Notes: generated by a model not told the origin, from the letters alone. Positions 15,886 to 24,276 are shown, counted from the first letter of the stretch. The stretch is DNA of 64,000 nt from Desulfovibrionaceae bacterium (GCA_019421865.1 JAHZEL010000003.1:124001-188000), one strand, 5' to 3'. Numbers and translations are program-made.

Positions 15886-18525
15886 ATGGCGAGGCTTGGC
15901 TTTTTCATGCTGAAAATCGACAGGAGGGCGTACAGGAAACCTGCGGCATGGTGTCTGTCTGTTCTGACAGCTGTCGCGATTGCCGGAGGATTGACGCATC
16001 CTTGTCGGTCGCTGGCGACGGATCTCACGGGGAACGGCAGCGCTTTGGTGACTTCGGGAGATTCCTATGACTATGTGTACGGAAGATACGCCCGTGGAGG
16101 AGATGCCGTAGCCAGCGGAAGTCTGGTCAATGTCACCGGAGGAACGGTGTCCATGGATCTGTACGGCGGTTCTGCTCTGAGCCGCAACGGCGGGGCCGAG
16201 GCCATGAACAACAAGGTTCTGATCAGCGGAGGCTTGTCGGGCTTCAACGACAATATTTACGGCGGCTACGCCAGAAGTTATGTCAGCGGCGCCGCGGCTG
16301 ACGGCAACAGTGTGACGCTGGACGGATCGCTCCGCTTCGGCCCCTGGGTTCAGGTGTTTGGAGGATATGCAAGAATCTCCGGAGGCTCAGGTCGAGTCGA
16401 GGCGCTGAATAATGCCGTAAGCATCGGTGGCAGCGCTGCATTGAATTTCGTCGTCGGTGGTGAAGCGTACGGAGAAAGTTCCGCTCAGGCCTCGGCCCTC
16501 GCCGCAGGTAACGCCGTCAGGCTTCGCGGCGGACTCTCTGCACTGACATACGGCGGCTATGCCGTTTCTCAGGGGGATGCCGCGGCACTGGGCAATACGG
16601 TACTGGTGGACGGAGGGCAGTTTGGAGACATCGTCGGTGGTGAGGTGCACAGCTATGTCGGGGCAGCCTCTGCTGAGGGAAATGTTGTGGCTGTTTCCGG
16701 CGGCAGCGGTACGGGCAATGTGGTCGGGGCCTCCGTGCAGGGCGATGCCGGTACGGCTTCGGCAGAAAATAATGTGGTGAGCATCTTTCATGCAGAAGTG
16801 GGGGGAAACGTCAGCGGCGGTTTTGCCCCGGAAAGTGACGTGGCTGCCGAGGTAAAGCGCAATACTGTAGTCATAGGCAGCGGAGCCGTGATTTCGGGCG
16901 ATGCCGTGGGCGGAGCCGTGACGGGAACGACACCGGGCAGTGCGGCAGATGAGAATATCGTGGCGGTGGTCGACGGCGGTGTGGTGAAAGGCGATGTCTT
17001 CGGAGGCATCGTGGAGGCGGAAAACGCTTCGGCAAGCGGCAACACGGTGCTGATCCGCAGGGCTTTTGTCTCGGGAAATGTCTATGGCGGCGACGGAGGA
17101 TCCGGCAGTACGGTATCGCGCAATAACGTCATCATAGGAGAGGGGGCCTCGTTTTCTTCCTCTACGTCGGTGTTCGGCGGATACGCGGGCGGCTCTCCTG
17201 TGGATGTTTGCGGCAGTGGAAACACGCTTTTTGTCGACAGCTGGCAGGGCAGCGTGTCCCGCATTGCGGGATTTGAAAATCTGCATTTTATTCTTCCTGC
17301 TCCCGGAGCTCCGGTGGATGTTCCCATGCTTACCGTAACGCATGCCGAAGCCGGCGATTTCGCGGGATCCGTTGTGACGGCCCAGCTGCCCGACATCATT
17401 ACCGGAGGGCGTGCATATCTCGGGAATGTTTTTACCCTCATCAGGGATGAAAGCGGGGCGGTAGGGCAGGCTTCCGCAGGACGTCTGATCAGCCTTCTGC
17501 AGGGATACGCCTCCTATTTTGACGGTGTCCTGAGCAATACGGGGACGGCCGTTCAGCTCCAGCTGAACAGCGTGCGCATGAATCCCCGCATTGCGGCGCT
17601 GACGGAAGCCCGTGCTGCGAGCGCGGGGCTGCTTAATCAGGGGGGCGATCTGGTGGCGGATGGCGGCTTTCGCAATATGCTCAGAGAGGCGGAGCGCGGG
17701 GAAGGGGAGTGGATGCCCTTTGCCGTCGGTTATGTCGGTCGTTCCAGATATCATACCGGTTCGCATGCCGATACCGAAGGCTTTTCCGGTGTGACCGGGC
17801 TGGCGGAGCGGCTGGAGTTTGATGGAAGCAATATGTACGTGGGAGGCTTTTTCGAGTTCGGCCGGGCACATCTGAACACGTTCAACGGTTTCGCCTCCGG
17901 AGATGTCCGGGGGCAGGGAAGCAGTCAGTACACGGGCGGCGGAATGATGGTCCGCACAGGATGGACCGAGGGCCCCATGGCAGGCTGGTATGCGGAAGGC
18001 GTGGGGAGGGCGGGCGGCATCTCCACCAGCTGGAGAAGCGGTGATCTCAGAGACAACATGGACAGACCCGCCGAATATGATATTTCCCGGCCGTATTACG
18101 GCATTCAGCTGGGTGTCGGACATGAGCTGCCGATCGGCAGTTCCGCCCGTGCCGATCTTTACGCCCGCGTTTTCTGGACGCGTCAGGGCGGGGAGAGCGT
18201 GGATATGAACGGCGAACGCGTGGACTTTGATGCCGTGACATCCCGTCGTCTGCGCTTCGGCGCCAGGCTGACCTGGGACGCCCTTGAAGGTGTGACGCCC
18301 TATGCCGGAGCGGCATGGGAACATGAATACAACGGAACGGCCTGTGCCGTGGCCCGGGATTTCGCCGTGCCTGACGCCTCTCTCAAAGGCGACAGCGGTA
18401 TTTTTGAACTCGGCATGAGCGTGGAGCCTGTGTCCGTACCGCTGGCGCTGGACCTGGCATTCTCTGCCGCAGCGGGGGAGCGGGATGCTCTGGGCGGGCA
18501 CATAACCGTAAGGTATCGCTTCTGA
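15886..18525 (+). CDS. Type V autotransporter with beta-helical repeat passenger
   Basis: An 879-residue surface protein. An AAAGGAGGAG box precedes the ATG. Residues 1-45 form an extended basic then hydrophobic signal sequence ending near SLAT. The passenger (about 46-480) consists of roughly ten degenerate units built on N-x-V-x-I/V...GG followed by V-x-GG-x-A (NNKVLISGG, IYGGYARS, VFGGYARI, VVGGEAYG, VYGGDGG), expected to stack as a beta-helix. A helical linker (RMNPRIAALTEARAASAG, about 565-582) leads to the translocator barrel (about 615-879) that ends in the classic HITVRYRF. There is no serine-protease or lipase motif, so adhesion or self-association is the most likely role. One Cys interrupts the passenger end (DVCGSGN). 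It is monocistronic. Confidence 0.92.
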   Translation: MARLGFFMLKIDRRAYRKPAAWCLSVLTAVAIAGGLTHPCRSLATDLTGNGSALVTSGDSYDYVYGRYARGGDAVASGSLVNVTGGTVSMDLYGGSALSRNGGAEAMNNKVLISGGLSGFNDNIYGGYARSYVSGAAADGNSVTLDGSLRFGPWVQVFGGYARISGGSGRVEALNNAVSIGGSAALNFVVGGEAYGESSAQASALAAGNAVRLRGGLSALTYGGYAVSQGDAAALGNTVLVDGGQFGDIVGGEVHSYVGAASAEGNVVAVSGGSGTGNVVGASVQGDAGTASAENNVVSIFHAEVGGNVSGGFAPESDVAAEVKRNTVVIGSGAVISGDAVGGAVTGTTPGSAADENIVAVVDGGVVKGDVFGGIVEAENASASGNTVLIRRAFVSGNVYGGDGGSGSTVSRNNVIIGEGASFSSSTSVFGGYAGGSPVDVCGSGNTLFVDSWQGSVSRIAGFENLHFILPAPGAPVDVPMLTVTHAEAGDFAGSVVTAQLPDIITGGRAYLGNVFTLIRDESGAVGQASAGRLISLLQGYASYFDGVLSNTGTAVQLQLNSVRMNPRIAALTEARAASAGLLNQGGDLVADGGFRNMLREAERGEGEWMPFAVGYVGRSRYHTGSHADTEGFSGVTGLAERLEFDGSNMYVGGFFEFGRAHLNTFNGFASGDVRGQGSSQYTGGGMMVRTGWTEGPMAGWYAEGVGRAGGISTSWRSGDLRDNMDRPAEYDISRPYYGIQLGVGHELPIGSSARADLYARVFWTRQGGESVDMNGERVDFDAVTSRRLRFGARLTWDALEGVTPYAGAAWEHEYNGTACAVARDFAVPDASLKGDSGIFELGMSVEPVSVPLALDLAFSAAAGERDALGGHITVRYRF

Positions 18526-18699
18526 AAGGCGATCTTTGATGCGTTTCGATCGGGTGTCGTTTCGGGGGAATTTTCCCTGAAAAAGCGTGCAGAGGAAAAT
18601 TTTTTGGAAAAGGTGTGAGAAAAGACTTTACAAAGTTTCTGCTCTTGGGTACAAGTCTTTTGCTGTTTGCGGGGAACACCGAAAAGAAGAAAATTCTTC

Positions 18700-18728
18700 T
18701 TGCCAAAAGGTTTGTTTCGGCGTAAATT
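18700..18728 (+). promoter_or_regulatory. Promoter of the tRNA-tuf cluster
   Basis: TTGCCA (18700-18705), 17-nt spacer, TAAATT (18723-18728); the tRNA-Thr starts 13 nt further on. An alternative pair lies slightly upstream (TTTACA-N17-TACAAG), so tandem promoters are possible. Confidence 0.6.
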
Positions 18729-18740
18729 CCCATACCTGCT

Positions 18741-18816
18741 GCTGGCGTAGCTCAACTGGCAGAGCAGCTGATTTGTAATCAGCAGGTTGCGGGTTCGATT
18801 CCCATCGCCAGCTCCA
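18741..18816 (+). tRNA. tRNA-Thr (anticodon TGT)
   Basis: 76 nt with encoded CCA. Acceptor GCTGGCG pairs with CGCCAGC; anticodon loop TTTGTAA reads ACA codons; T-arm GGGTTCGATTCCC. First gene of a tRNA-Thr, Tyr, Gly, tuf run like that known before tufB in E. coli. Confidence 0.96.
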
Positions 18817-18939
18817 TTTTTTGGAGTGACGTTGAGAGTGAGCTCCAAATTTCCCGGGTCGAATGATTCGGGTGGCCGGTGAAGGTCACGCTCCTTCTTC
18901 CGGTTGCGGCAAGAACGCGTAAGCGTTTTTGTATAGCGT

Positions 18940-19025
18940 GGTGGGGTTCCCGAGTGGCCAAAGGGAACAGACTGTAAATCTGTCGTCGTAAGACTTCGGT
19001 GGTTCGAATCCACCCCCCACCACCA
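18940..19025 (+). tRNA. tRNA-Tyr (anticodon GTA)
   Basis: 86 nt, class II with a long variable arm, CCA encoded. Acceptor GGTGGGG pairs with CCCCACC; anticodon loop CTGTAAA reads UAU/UAC. Confidence 0.96.
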
Positions 19026-19085
19026 GCTTTACGCTGGTATAGCTGTAGGAGGCAGTGCGCGCTGTCAGGGGACTACGGCATTCAG

Positions 19086-19161
19086 GCGGGAATAGCTCAA
19101 CGGCTAGAGCATCAGCCTTCCAAGCTGAGGGTTGCGAGTTCGAATCTCGTTTCCCGCTCCA
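19086..19161 (+). tRNA. tRNA-Gly (anticodon TCC)
   Basis: 76 nt with CCA. Acceptor GCGGGAA pairs with TTCCCGC; anticodon loop CTTCCAA reads GGA/GGG. Confidence 0.96.
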
Positions 19162-19226
19162 CCTGCCACTTTGTTTCTTGTTGCTCCCCCTTATTATCTG
19201 GCGCGTCATGAGTCCGTGTTTTAGGG

Positions 19227-19251
19227 CTGCTCCTTCATTTAAAAGGAGCAG
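19227..19251 (+). promoter_or_regulatory. Hairpin in the tRNA-tuf spacer
   Basis: CTGCTCCTT pairs with AAGGAGCAG around a short AT loop, about 60 nt before tuf. It lacks a T-tract, so it is more likely a processing or stability element than a terminator. Confidence 0.4.
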
Positions 19252-19312
19252 GACGGCGTCCGCTGCTCAAACAGGGCACCACAACTGCAAGTAACCATTT
19301 AGGGAGACCATC

Positions 19313-20506
19313 ATGGGCAAGGAAAAATTTGATCGCTCTAAGCCGCATGTCAACATTGGTACCATCGGCCACATCGACCATGGTAAGACCACTCTGACTG
19401 CCGCCATCACCAAGATCGCCGGCCTCAAGGGCCAGGGCCAGTTCATCGCTTACGATGACATCGACAAGGCCCCCGAAGAAAAGGAACGCGGTATCACCAT
19501 TTCTACCGCTCACGTTGAGTACGAGACCGACAAGCGTCACTATGCTCACGTTGACTGCCCCGGCCACGCTGACTACATCAAGAACATGATCACCGGTGCT
19601 GCTCAGATGGACGGCGCCATCATCGTGGTTGCTGCTACCGACGGTCCCATGCCTCAGACCCGTGAGCACATCCTGCTCGCCCGTCAGGTCGGCGTGCCCT
19701 ACATCATCGTGTTCATGAACAAGTGCGACCAGGTCGACGATCCCGAACTGCTGGATCTCGTCGAAATGGAAATGCGCGAACTGCTGTCCGCCAACGGCTT
19801 CCCCGGCGACGACGTTCCGGTCATCCGCGGTTCCGCTCTGAACGCTCTGAACAGCGACGACTGGCAGTCTGAAGATGCCAAGTGCATCCTCGAACTCCTC
19901 GACGCCTGCGACTCCTACATTCCTGATCCCGTTCGTGAAACCGACAAGCCCTTCCTCATGCCCATCGAAGACGTGTTCTCCATCTCCGGCCGTGGCACCG
20001 TGGTGACCGGTCGTGTGGAACGCGGCGTGGTGAAGGTTGGTGACACCGTGGAAATCGTGGGCATCCGTCCCACCCAGACCACCACTGTTACCGGCGTTGA
20101 AATGTTCCGCAAGCTGCTCGATCAGGGCCAGGCCGGTGACAACATCGGTGCTCTGCTCCGCGGCATCAAGCGTGAAGACGTGGAACGCGGCCAGGTTCTC
20201 GCTGCTCCCAAGTCCATCACGCCTCACACCAAGTTCAAGTCCGAAGTGTACGTTCTGAGCAAGGACGAAGGTGGCCGTCATACTCCCTTCTTCTCCGGCT
20301 ATCGTCCTCAGTTCTATTTCCGCACCACCGACATCACCGGCGTGATCAAGCTGGCTGAAGGCGTGGAAATGGTTATGCCCGGCGACAACGCTACCTTCAA
20401 CGTTGAACTCATCAACCCCATCGCCATGGCTCCCGGTGAACGCTTCGCTATCCGCGAAGGCGGCCACACCGTCGGCTCCGGCGTTGTGACCGAAATCCTG
20501 GAGTAA
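19313..20506 (+). CDS. tuf: Elongation factor Tu
   Basis: A 397-residue GTPase that brings aminoacyl-tRNA to the ribosome. All G motifs are present: GHIDHGKTT (about 19-27), the switch region ERGITIST, DCPGHADY, NKCD and the SAL-type motif (GSALNAL). Domains 2 and 3 follow, with GRGTVVTGRVERG and the C-terminal GGHTVGSGVVTEILE. Length matches the family, with the small insertion near ELLSANGFPGDDVP usual in bacteria. An AGGGAGA box precedes the ATG. The gene follows three tRNAs and is followed after four bases by rpmG. Codon use is strongly biased, as expected for high expression. Confidence 0.99.
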   Translation: MGKEKFDRSKPHVNIGTIGHIDHGKTTLTAAITKIAGLKGQGQFIAYDDIDKAPEEKERGITISTAHVEYETDKRHYAHVDCPGHADYIKNMITGAAQMDGAIIVVAATDGPMPQTREHILLARQVGVPYIIVFMNKCDQVDDPELLDLVEMEMRELLSANGFPGDDVPVIRGSALNALNSDDWQSEDAKCILELLDACDSYIPDPVRETDKPFLMPIEDVFSISGRGTVVTGRVERGVVKVGDTVEIVGIRPTQTTTVTGVEMFRKLLDQGQAGDNIGALLRGIKREDVERGQVLAAPKSITPHTKFKSEVYVLSKDEGGRHTPFFSGYRPQFYFRTTDITGVIKLAEGVEMVMPGDNATFNVELINPIAMAPGERFAIREGGHTVGSGVVTEILE

Positions 20507-20510
20507 TACC

Positions 20511-20660
20511 ATGCGCGTGAATATTCTGCTCGCCTGCACCGAGTGCAAGCGCCGCAACTACGCCACGGTTAAGAACAAGAAGAACACTACCGGTCGTCTT
20601 GAAGTCATGAAGTATTGTCCCTGGGACAAGAAACACACGACTCATCGCGAAGCGAAGTAG
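20511..20660 (+). CDS. rpmG: 50S ribosomal protein bL33
   Basis: A 49-residue ribosomal protein starting four bases after the tuf stop. The sequence follows the family pattern RVNILLACTECKRRNY, then KNKKNTTGRLEVMKYCPW. The first zinc-knuckle pair (C9-x2-C12) is present, but the second is CPWD rather than CPxC, so only three of four zinc-ligand cysteines remain. It lies in the conserved tuf-rpmG-tRNA-Trp-secE-nusG order. Confidence 0.95.
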   Translation: MRVNILLACTECKRRNYATVKNKKNTTGRLEVMKYCPWDKKHTTHREAK

Positions 20661-20673
20661 TGCTTCATAGAGC

Positions 20674-20749
20674 AGGCCAGTAGCTCCAACGGCAGAGCGG
20701 CGGTCTCCAAAACCGCATGTTGGGGGTTCGAATCCCTCCTGGCCTGCCA
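20674..20749 (+). tRNA. tRNA-Trp (anticodon CCA)
   Basis: 76 nt with CCA. Acceptor AGGCCAG pairs with CTGGCCT; anticodon loop CTCCAAA reads UGG. It sits 13 nt after rpmG and 31 nt before secE, so it must be cut from a mixed mRNA/tRNA transcript. Confidence 0.96.
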
Positions 20750-20780
20750 TTTCTTTTGTCTTTTCAGTTTTGAGGCTAAC

Positions 20781-21080
20781 ATGAGCAAGAAACAGAGTGA
20801 CGCCGCGGAAGCTAATTCCCAGGCAAAAGCGGCTCCCGCCACTGCCTCCGGTAAGTCCGGCCAGTCTGCCGCCGACGAACGCGGACTGATGGCGCGCTTT
20901 GCTGCATTCAGGGATTATCTTCTCCTGTCTCGCGTTGAGCTGCGCAAGGTCAGCTGGCCCAACTGGAAAGAAACCCGTACCACCAGCTTGGTGGTGCTCG
21001 GCTTTGTTGCCGTCATGGCCATCCTTCTCGGAGTGGTGGATCTTATCCTTTCCAGTGTGGTTCGTCTGATCCTTGCCTAA
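20781..21080 (+). CDS. secE: Preprotein translocase subunit SecE
   Basis: A 99-residue inner-membrane protein that clamps SecY in the Sec translocon. A 35-residue Ala/Ser-rich hydrophilic N-terminus precedes the amphipathic helix with the family signature (VELRKVSWPNWKE, about 53-65), followed by one transmembrane helix (SLVVLGFVAVMAILLGVVDLILSSVV). This is the short one-helix form found in most bacteria. nusG follows after 47 bases, the standard pairing. Confidence 0.95.
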   Translation: MSKKQSDAAEANSQAKAAPATASGKSGQSAADERGLMARFAAFRDYLLLSRVELRKVSWPNWKETRTTSLVVLGFVAVMAILLGVVDLILSSVVRLILA

Positions 21081-21127
21081 GAGGATGACTTTTTCACACT
21101 TTTCTCCACATCCGCAGGGTAAATACA

Positions 21128-21721
21128 ATGGCTGAGCAAGAAAGCATCACCGAAGTCCCCGTCAGTTCTGAATCTGCTGCCTCTCAGGACGCCGGACACT
21201 GGTATATTCTGCATACCTACTCCGGATTTGAACAGAGAGTGGAACAGATGATCCGGGAGCTGATGCGCACCGGCCAGGACAACGGCTGCATCCACGATGT
21301 GGTCGTGCCCACCGAACGAGTCATCGAACTCGGCAAGGGCGGTCAGAAGCGCACCACGACCAGAAAGTTCTATCCCGGATATGTCATGGTCCGCATGACG
21401 ATGACCGACCTTTCCTGGCACATGGTTCAGAACATCCCCAAGGTCACCGGCTTTGTGGGAGGGAAAAATCGTCCTGCACCTATGGGTCCTGGTGAAGCGG
21501 AACGCATTCTTTCGTTGATGGAAACCCGTCAGGAACAGCCTCGTCCCAAGTTCAACTTCGATCGCGGCGACGAGGTCAGGGTCATCGATGGCCCCTTCGG
21601 GGGGTTCAACGGCGTTGTGGAAGAAGTCAATTACGACAAGGGCAAGCTCAAGGTGTCCGTGTCCATCTTCGGCCGCCAGACGCCGGTGGAACTCGATTTC
21701 ATCCAGGTGACCAAGGGCTGA
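21128..21721 (+). CDS. nusG: Transcription termination/antitermination factor NusG
   Basis: A 197-residue transcription elongation factor binding the RNA polymerase clamp and, through its KOW domain, Rho or S10. After a 22-residue polar N-terminus comes the NGN domain (HWYILHTYSGFEQRVEQMI, RKFYPGYVMVRM, GFVGG). A KOW domain follows at about 143-197 (FDRGDEVRVIDGPFGGFNGVVEEVNYDKGKLKVSV). Length is slightly above the 181 of E. coli because of the N-terminal tail. It precedes the ribosomal stalk genes in the usual order. Confidence 0.98.
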   Translation: MAEQESITEVPVSSESAASQDAGHWYILHTYSGFEQRVEQMIRELMRTGQDNGCIHDVVVPTERVIELGKGGQKRTTTRKFYPGYVMVRMTMTDLSWHMVQNIPKVTGFVGGKNRPAPMGPGEAERILSLMETRQEQPRPKFNFDRGDEVRVIDGPFGGFNGVVEEVNYDKGKLKVSVSIFGRQTPVELDFIQVTKG

Positions 21722-21808
21722 GTCCCGCACCGAGATATTTCTGTTCTGGATTATTTCATCGACAGCAGTCAGGCACGAGCCTGCACCGCAAAATAAGGAT
21801 TAACGACA

Positions 21809-22231
21809 ATGGCCAAGAAAGAAGTTGCCAAGATCAAGCTGCAGATTCCTGCTGGCGCCGCCAACCCTTCTCCGCCCGTCGGCCCCGCTCTCGGTCAGCA
21901 CGGCGTGAACATCATGGGGTTCTGCAAGGAATTCAATGCTCGCACTCAGGATCAGAAGGGCATGATCATCCCCGTGATCATCACGGTGTATGCCGACCGT
22001 TCCTTCACCTTTATCACCAAGACGCCTCCGGCTCCTGTTCTGCTGATGAAGGCCGCCAAGGTTGAAAAGGGATCCGGCGAGCCGAACCGTAACAAGGTTG
22101 GTTCCGTTACCATGGCTCAGGTTGAGGAAATCGCTAAGCTGAAGATGCCCGACCTGAACTGCAAGGATCTCGAAGGCGCCGTGCGCAACATCATGGGCAC
22201 CGCGCGCAGCATGGGACTGGACGTTAAGTAA
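21809..22231 (+). CDS. rplK: 50S ribosomal protein uL11
   Basis: A 140-residue protein of the ribosomal stalk base that contacts 23S rRNA at the GTPase centre. The N-terminal signature KLQIPAGAANPSPPVGPALGQHGVNIMGFCKEFN is intact, and the C-terminal RNA-binding domain carries KVGSVTMAQVEEIAKLKMPDLN and the GTARSMGLDV end. AAGGATTA lies before the ATG. It is followed by rplA after 146 bases. Confidence 0.98.
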   Translation: MAKKEVAKIKLQIPAGAANPSPPVGPALGQHGVNIMGFCKEFNARTQDQKGMIIPVIITVYADRSFTFITKTPPAPVLLMKAAKVEKGSGEPNRNKVGSVTMAQVEEIAKLKMPDLNCKDLEGAVRNIMGTARSMGLDVK

Positions 22232-22377
22232 TAACGTTCAGGCGGCAAGACGGCGTCCGTACGTGTGATATGTGGGCGCGTTCATCGCGCCGCGCCTATT
22301 TCGTTGGATTCGGCCGTACTGCCGGTTTCATCCGGCAGGAGATTCGAGACGACAAGCGCAAAGAAAGGAATACCATC

Positions 22378-23085
22378 ATGCCTACGCATGGAAAAAAATA
22401 TCGCAATTCGCTGGAAGGCATTGATCTGACCCAGCGTTTTTCCGTGGAGGACGCTGTTGCCAAGTCCCTTGGCGCTTCCTTCGCCAAATTTGATGAAACG
22501 GTCGACGTGGCTCTCCGCCTGGGCGTCGATCCCAAGTACTCCGACCAGATGGTCCGCGGTGCTGTTTCCCTGCCTCATGGCCTCGGCAAGACCGTGCGCG
22601 TGGCCGTGTTCTGCAAGGGCGACAAGCAGGCTGAAGCCCGTGCCGCCGGTGCCGACGTGGTTGGTGCCGAAGACCTCGTCGCCCAGATCAAGGGCGGCTG
22701 GCTGGAATTCGACGCCGCCGTCGCCGCTCCCGACGTCATGGCTCTCGTCGGCCAGGTCGGTCGTGTGCTCGGCCCCCGCGGCCTGATGCCCAACGCCAAG
22801 ACCGGCACCGTCACCTTCGACGTTGCCAAGGCCGTTCAGGAACTGAAGGCCGGTCGCGTGGACTTCAAGGTCGACAAGGCCGGTGTGCTGCATGCTCCCC
22901 TCGGCAAGGTTTCCTTCGGACCTGAAAAGATCCTTGGCAACCTCAAGGCTCTGCTCGATGCCGTTCAGCGTCTGAAGCCTTCCGCCGCCAAGGGACAGTA
23001 CATGCTCTCCATGACTGTTTCCACCACCATGGGCCCCGGCTTCAAGGTCGACATGGCCCAGTGCAAGAAGTTCATCGAAGGCTAA
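22378..23085 (+). CDS. rplA: 50S ribosomal protein uL1
   Basis: A 235-residue protein forming the ribosomal L1 stalk and, in many bacteria, repressing its own rplK-rplA mRNA. The start at 22378 (AAAGGAA upstream) gives the expected MPTHGKKYRN opening; a longer frame from 22270 would run through the spacer. Domain I/II hallmarks are SLPHGLGKTVRVAVF, GRVLGPRGLMPNAKTGTV and the closing MTVSTTMGPGFKVD. The 146-nt gap before it is longer than usual and holds a GC-rich hairpin near 22275-22300, which may be the L1 control site. Confidence 0.97.
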   Translation: MPTHGKKYRNSLEGIDLTQRFSVEDAVAKSLGASFAKFDETVDVALRLGVDPKYSDQMVRGAVSLPHGLGKTVRVAVFCKGDKQAEARAAGADVVGAEDLVAQIKGGWLEFDAAVAAPDVMALVGQVGRVLGPRGLMPNAKTGTVTFDVAKAVQELKAGRVDFKVDKAGVLHAPLGKVSFGPEKILGNLKALLDAVQRLKPSAAKGQYMLSMTVSTTMGPGFKVDMAQCKKFIEG

Positions 23086-23252
23086 GTGACAGGCATCCCG
23101 CAAGGGATGCCTTCCTCGCTTTCCAATATTTAGGCTAGGGAAGGAATTTCGGGTCGAAGACGGCAGGTGGCGCAAGCCTTAATAACCTGCTCAGACAGAT
23201 TCTTTGGCTCGGCATTCCACAAGACAAAACACCCAATCGTGAGGAGCATCAC
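23086..23252 (+). ncRNA. Ribosomal protein L10 leader region
   Basis: Two structures stand before rplJ. A 9-bp hairpin (23091-23099 with 23104-23112, loop GCAA-like) closely follows rplA. A nested stem at 23163-23190 has GCAGGT/ACCTGC outside and GGC-GCAA-GCC inside, with the unpaired TTAATA on one side. This asymmetric form and location match the known L10 leader, where L10(L12)4 binds and represses translation. The assignment rests on position and shape, not on a covariance search. Confidence 0.6.
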
Positions 23253-23774
23253 GTGAAGAACAGGTCTGAAAAAGCCGTAATCATCGAGCAGGTCAAGGAA
23301 GTTGCCTCTCGTGCTTCGTTTGCGGTTGTGACCGACTTCAAGGGTATGTCGGTGGAAGAGCTGACCGGGCTCCGTGTGGCGCTGCGCGCCGCTGGCGGCG
23401 AATATCACGTCGTCAAGAACACTCTTGCCCGCATCGCTTTAGCAGACACCGAACACAGCTCCATCTCTTCTTCTCTGAAGGATAACTGTGCCATTGCCCT
23501 TGGATTCAAGGATCCGGTCGGTGTGGCCAAGGCTCTCACGGATTTCGCCAAGACCAACAGCAAGCTTGAGATCCGTCAGGCCAGCCTCGACGGCAAGTCC
23601 CTGACCCCCGCTCAGGTGGCCGATCTCGCCAAGCTGCCTTCCAAGGAACAGCTGCTTGCTCAGGCTCTGGCGACCATGAACGCCGTGCCCACCAACTTTG
23701 TGTCTCTCATGGCCAATATGGTTCGTCCTCTTCTGTACGCCCTCAAGGCTATCGAAGAAAAGAAGGCCGCCTAA
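23253..23774 (+). CDS. rplJ: 50S ribosomal protein uL10
   Basis: A 173-residue ribosomal stalk protein that anchors L7/L12 dimers. The start is a GTG at 23253 with a GAGGAG box 7 nt upstream; no ATG is available at the right place. The N-terminal rRNA-binding part reads RSEKAVIIEQVKEVASRASFAVVTDFKGMSVEELTGLR, followed by EYHVVKNTLARIA, and the C-terminal helix for L12 binding ends in YALKAIEEKKAA. The gene is preceded by the L10 leader and followed by rplL. Confidence 0.97.
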   Translation: MKNRSEKAVIIEQVKEVASRASFAVVTDFKGMSVEELTGLRVALRAAGGEYHVVKNTLARIALADTEHSSISSSLKDNCAIALGFKDPVGVAKALTDFAKTNSKLEIRQASLDGKSLTPAQVADLAKLPSKEQLLAQALATMNAVPTNFVSLMANMVRPLLYALKAIEEKKAA

Positions 23775-23840
23775 GGGCGTCTTCCGGCTGCCATTTTGCC
23801 CCAAACCATCAAAGTCAAAGAATTTTAAGGAGTCATTACC

Positions 23841-24221
23841 ATGGCCGATATCACCAAGGAACAGGTTGTTGAGTTCATCTCCAACATGACCGTGCTCGAA
23901 CTGGCTGAATTCATCAAGGAACTCGAAGAAAAGTTCGGCGTTTCCGCCGCTGCTCCCGCCGTTGCCGTTGCCGCTGCTCCCGCCGCTGCCGCTCCTGCTG
24001 AAGAAGAAAAGACTGAATTCGACGTTATCCTGAAGGAAGTCGGCGCCAACAAGATCGGCGTCATCAAGGTCGTGCGCGCTCTGACCGGCCTGGGCCTCAA
24101 GGAAGCCAAGGAAAAGGTTGACGGCGCTCCTTCCACCCTGAAGGAAGGCGTTTCCAAGGAAGACGCCGAAGCCGCCAAGAAGGAACTCACCGAAGCCGGC
24201 GCTACCGTCGAAATCAAGTAA
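23841..24221 (+). CDS. rplL: 50S ribosomal protein bL12 (L7/L12)
   Basis: A 126-residue acidic stalk protein that recruits translational GTPases. The N-terminal dimerisation helices (ITKEQVVEFISNMTVLELAEFIKELEEKFGV), a flexible Ala/Pro hinge (about 38-55) and the globular C-terminal domain (EKTEFDVILKEVGANKIGVIKVVRALTGLGLKEAK, VEGAPSTLKEG-like, GATVEIK) are all standard. An AAGGAG box precedes the ATG. A strong terminator follows 28 bases after the stop. Confidence 0.99.
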   Translation: MADITKEQVVEFISNMTVLELAEFIKELEEKFGVSAAAPAVAVAAAPAAAAPAEEEKTEFDVILKEVGANKIGVIKVVRALTGLGLKEAKEKVDGAPSTLKEGVSKEDAEAAKKELTEAGATVEIK

Positions 24222-24249
24222 GTTCCTTTCACAGCGATGTGAATTTGAA

Positions 24250-24276
24250 GCCCCCTCAGCCCGAGGGGGCTTTTTT
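24250..24276 (+). terminator. Terminator after rplL
   Basis: GCCCCCTC pairs with GAGGGGGC around AGCCC, followed by six T. It divides the ribosomal stalk genes from rpoB. Confidence 0.9.

Noticed and set aside
16040..17300. CRISPR-like repeats
   Set aside because: The repeats are degenerate, in frame, and part of the autotransporter passenger; there are no constant repeats with unique spacers anywhere in the window.
16387..18501. 704-codon minus-strand frame opposite the autotransporter
   Set aside because: Low-complexity His/Ala/Arg sequence without family resemblance; the plus-strand protein has signal peptide, repeats and barrel.
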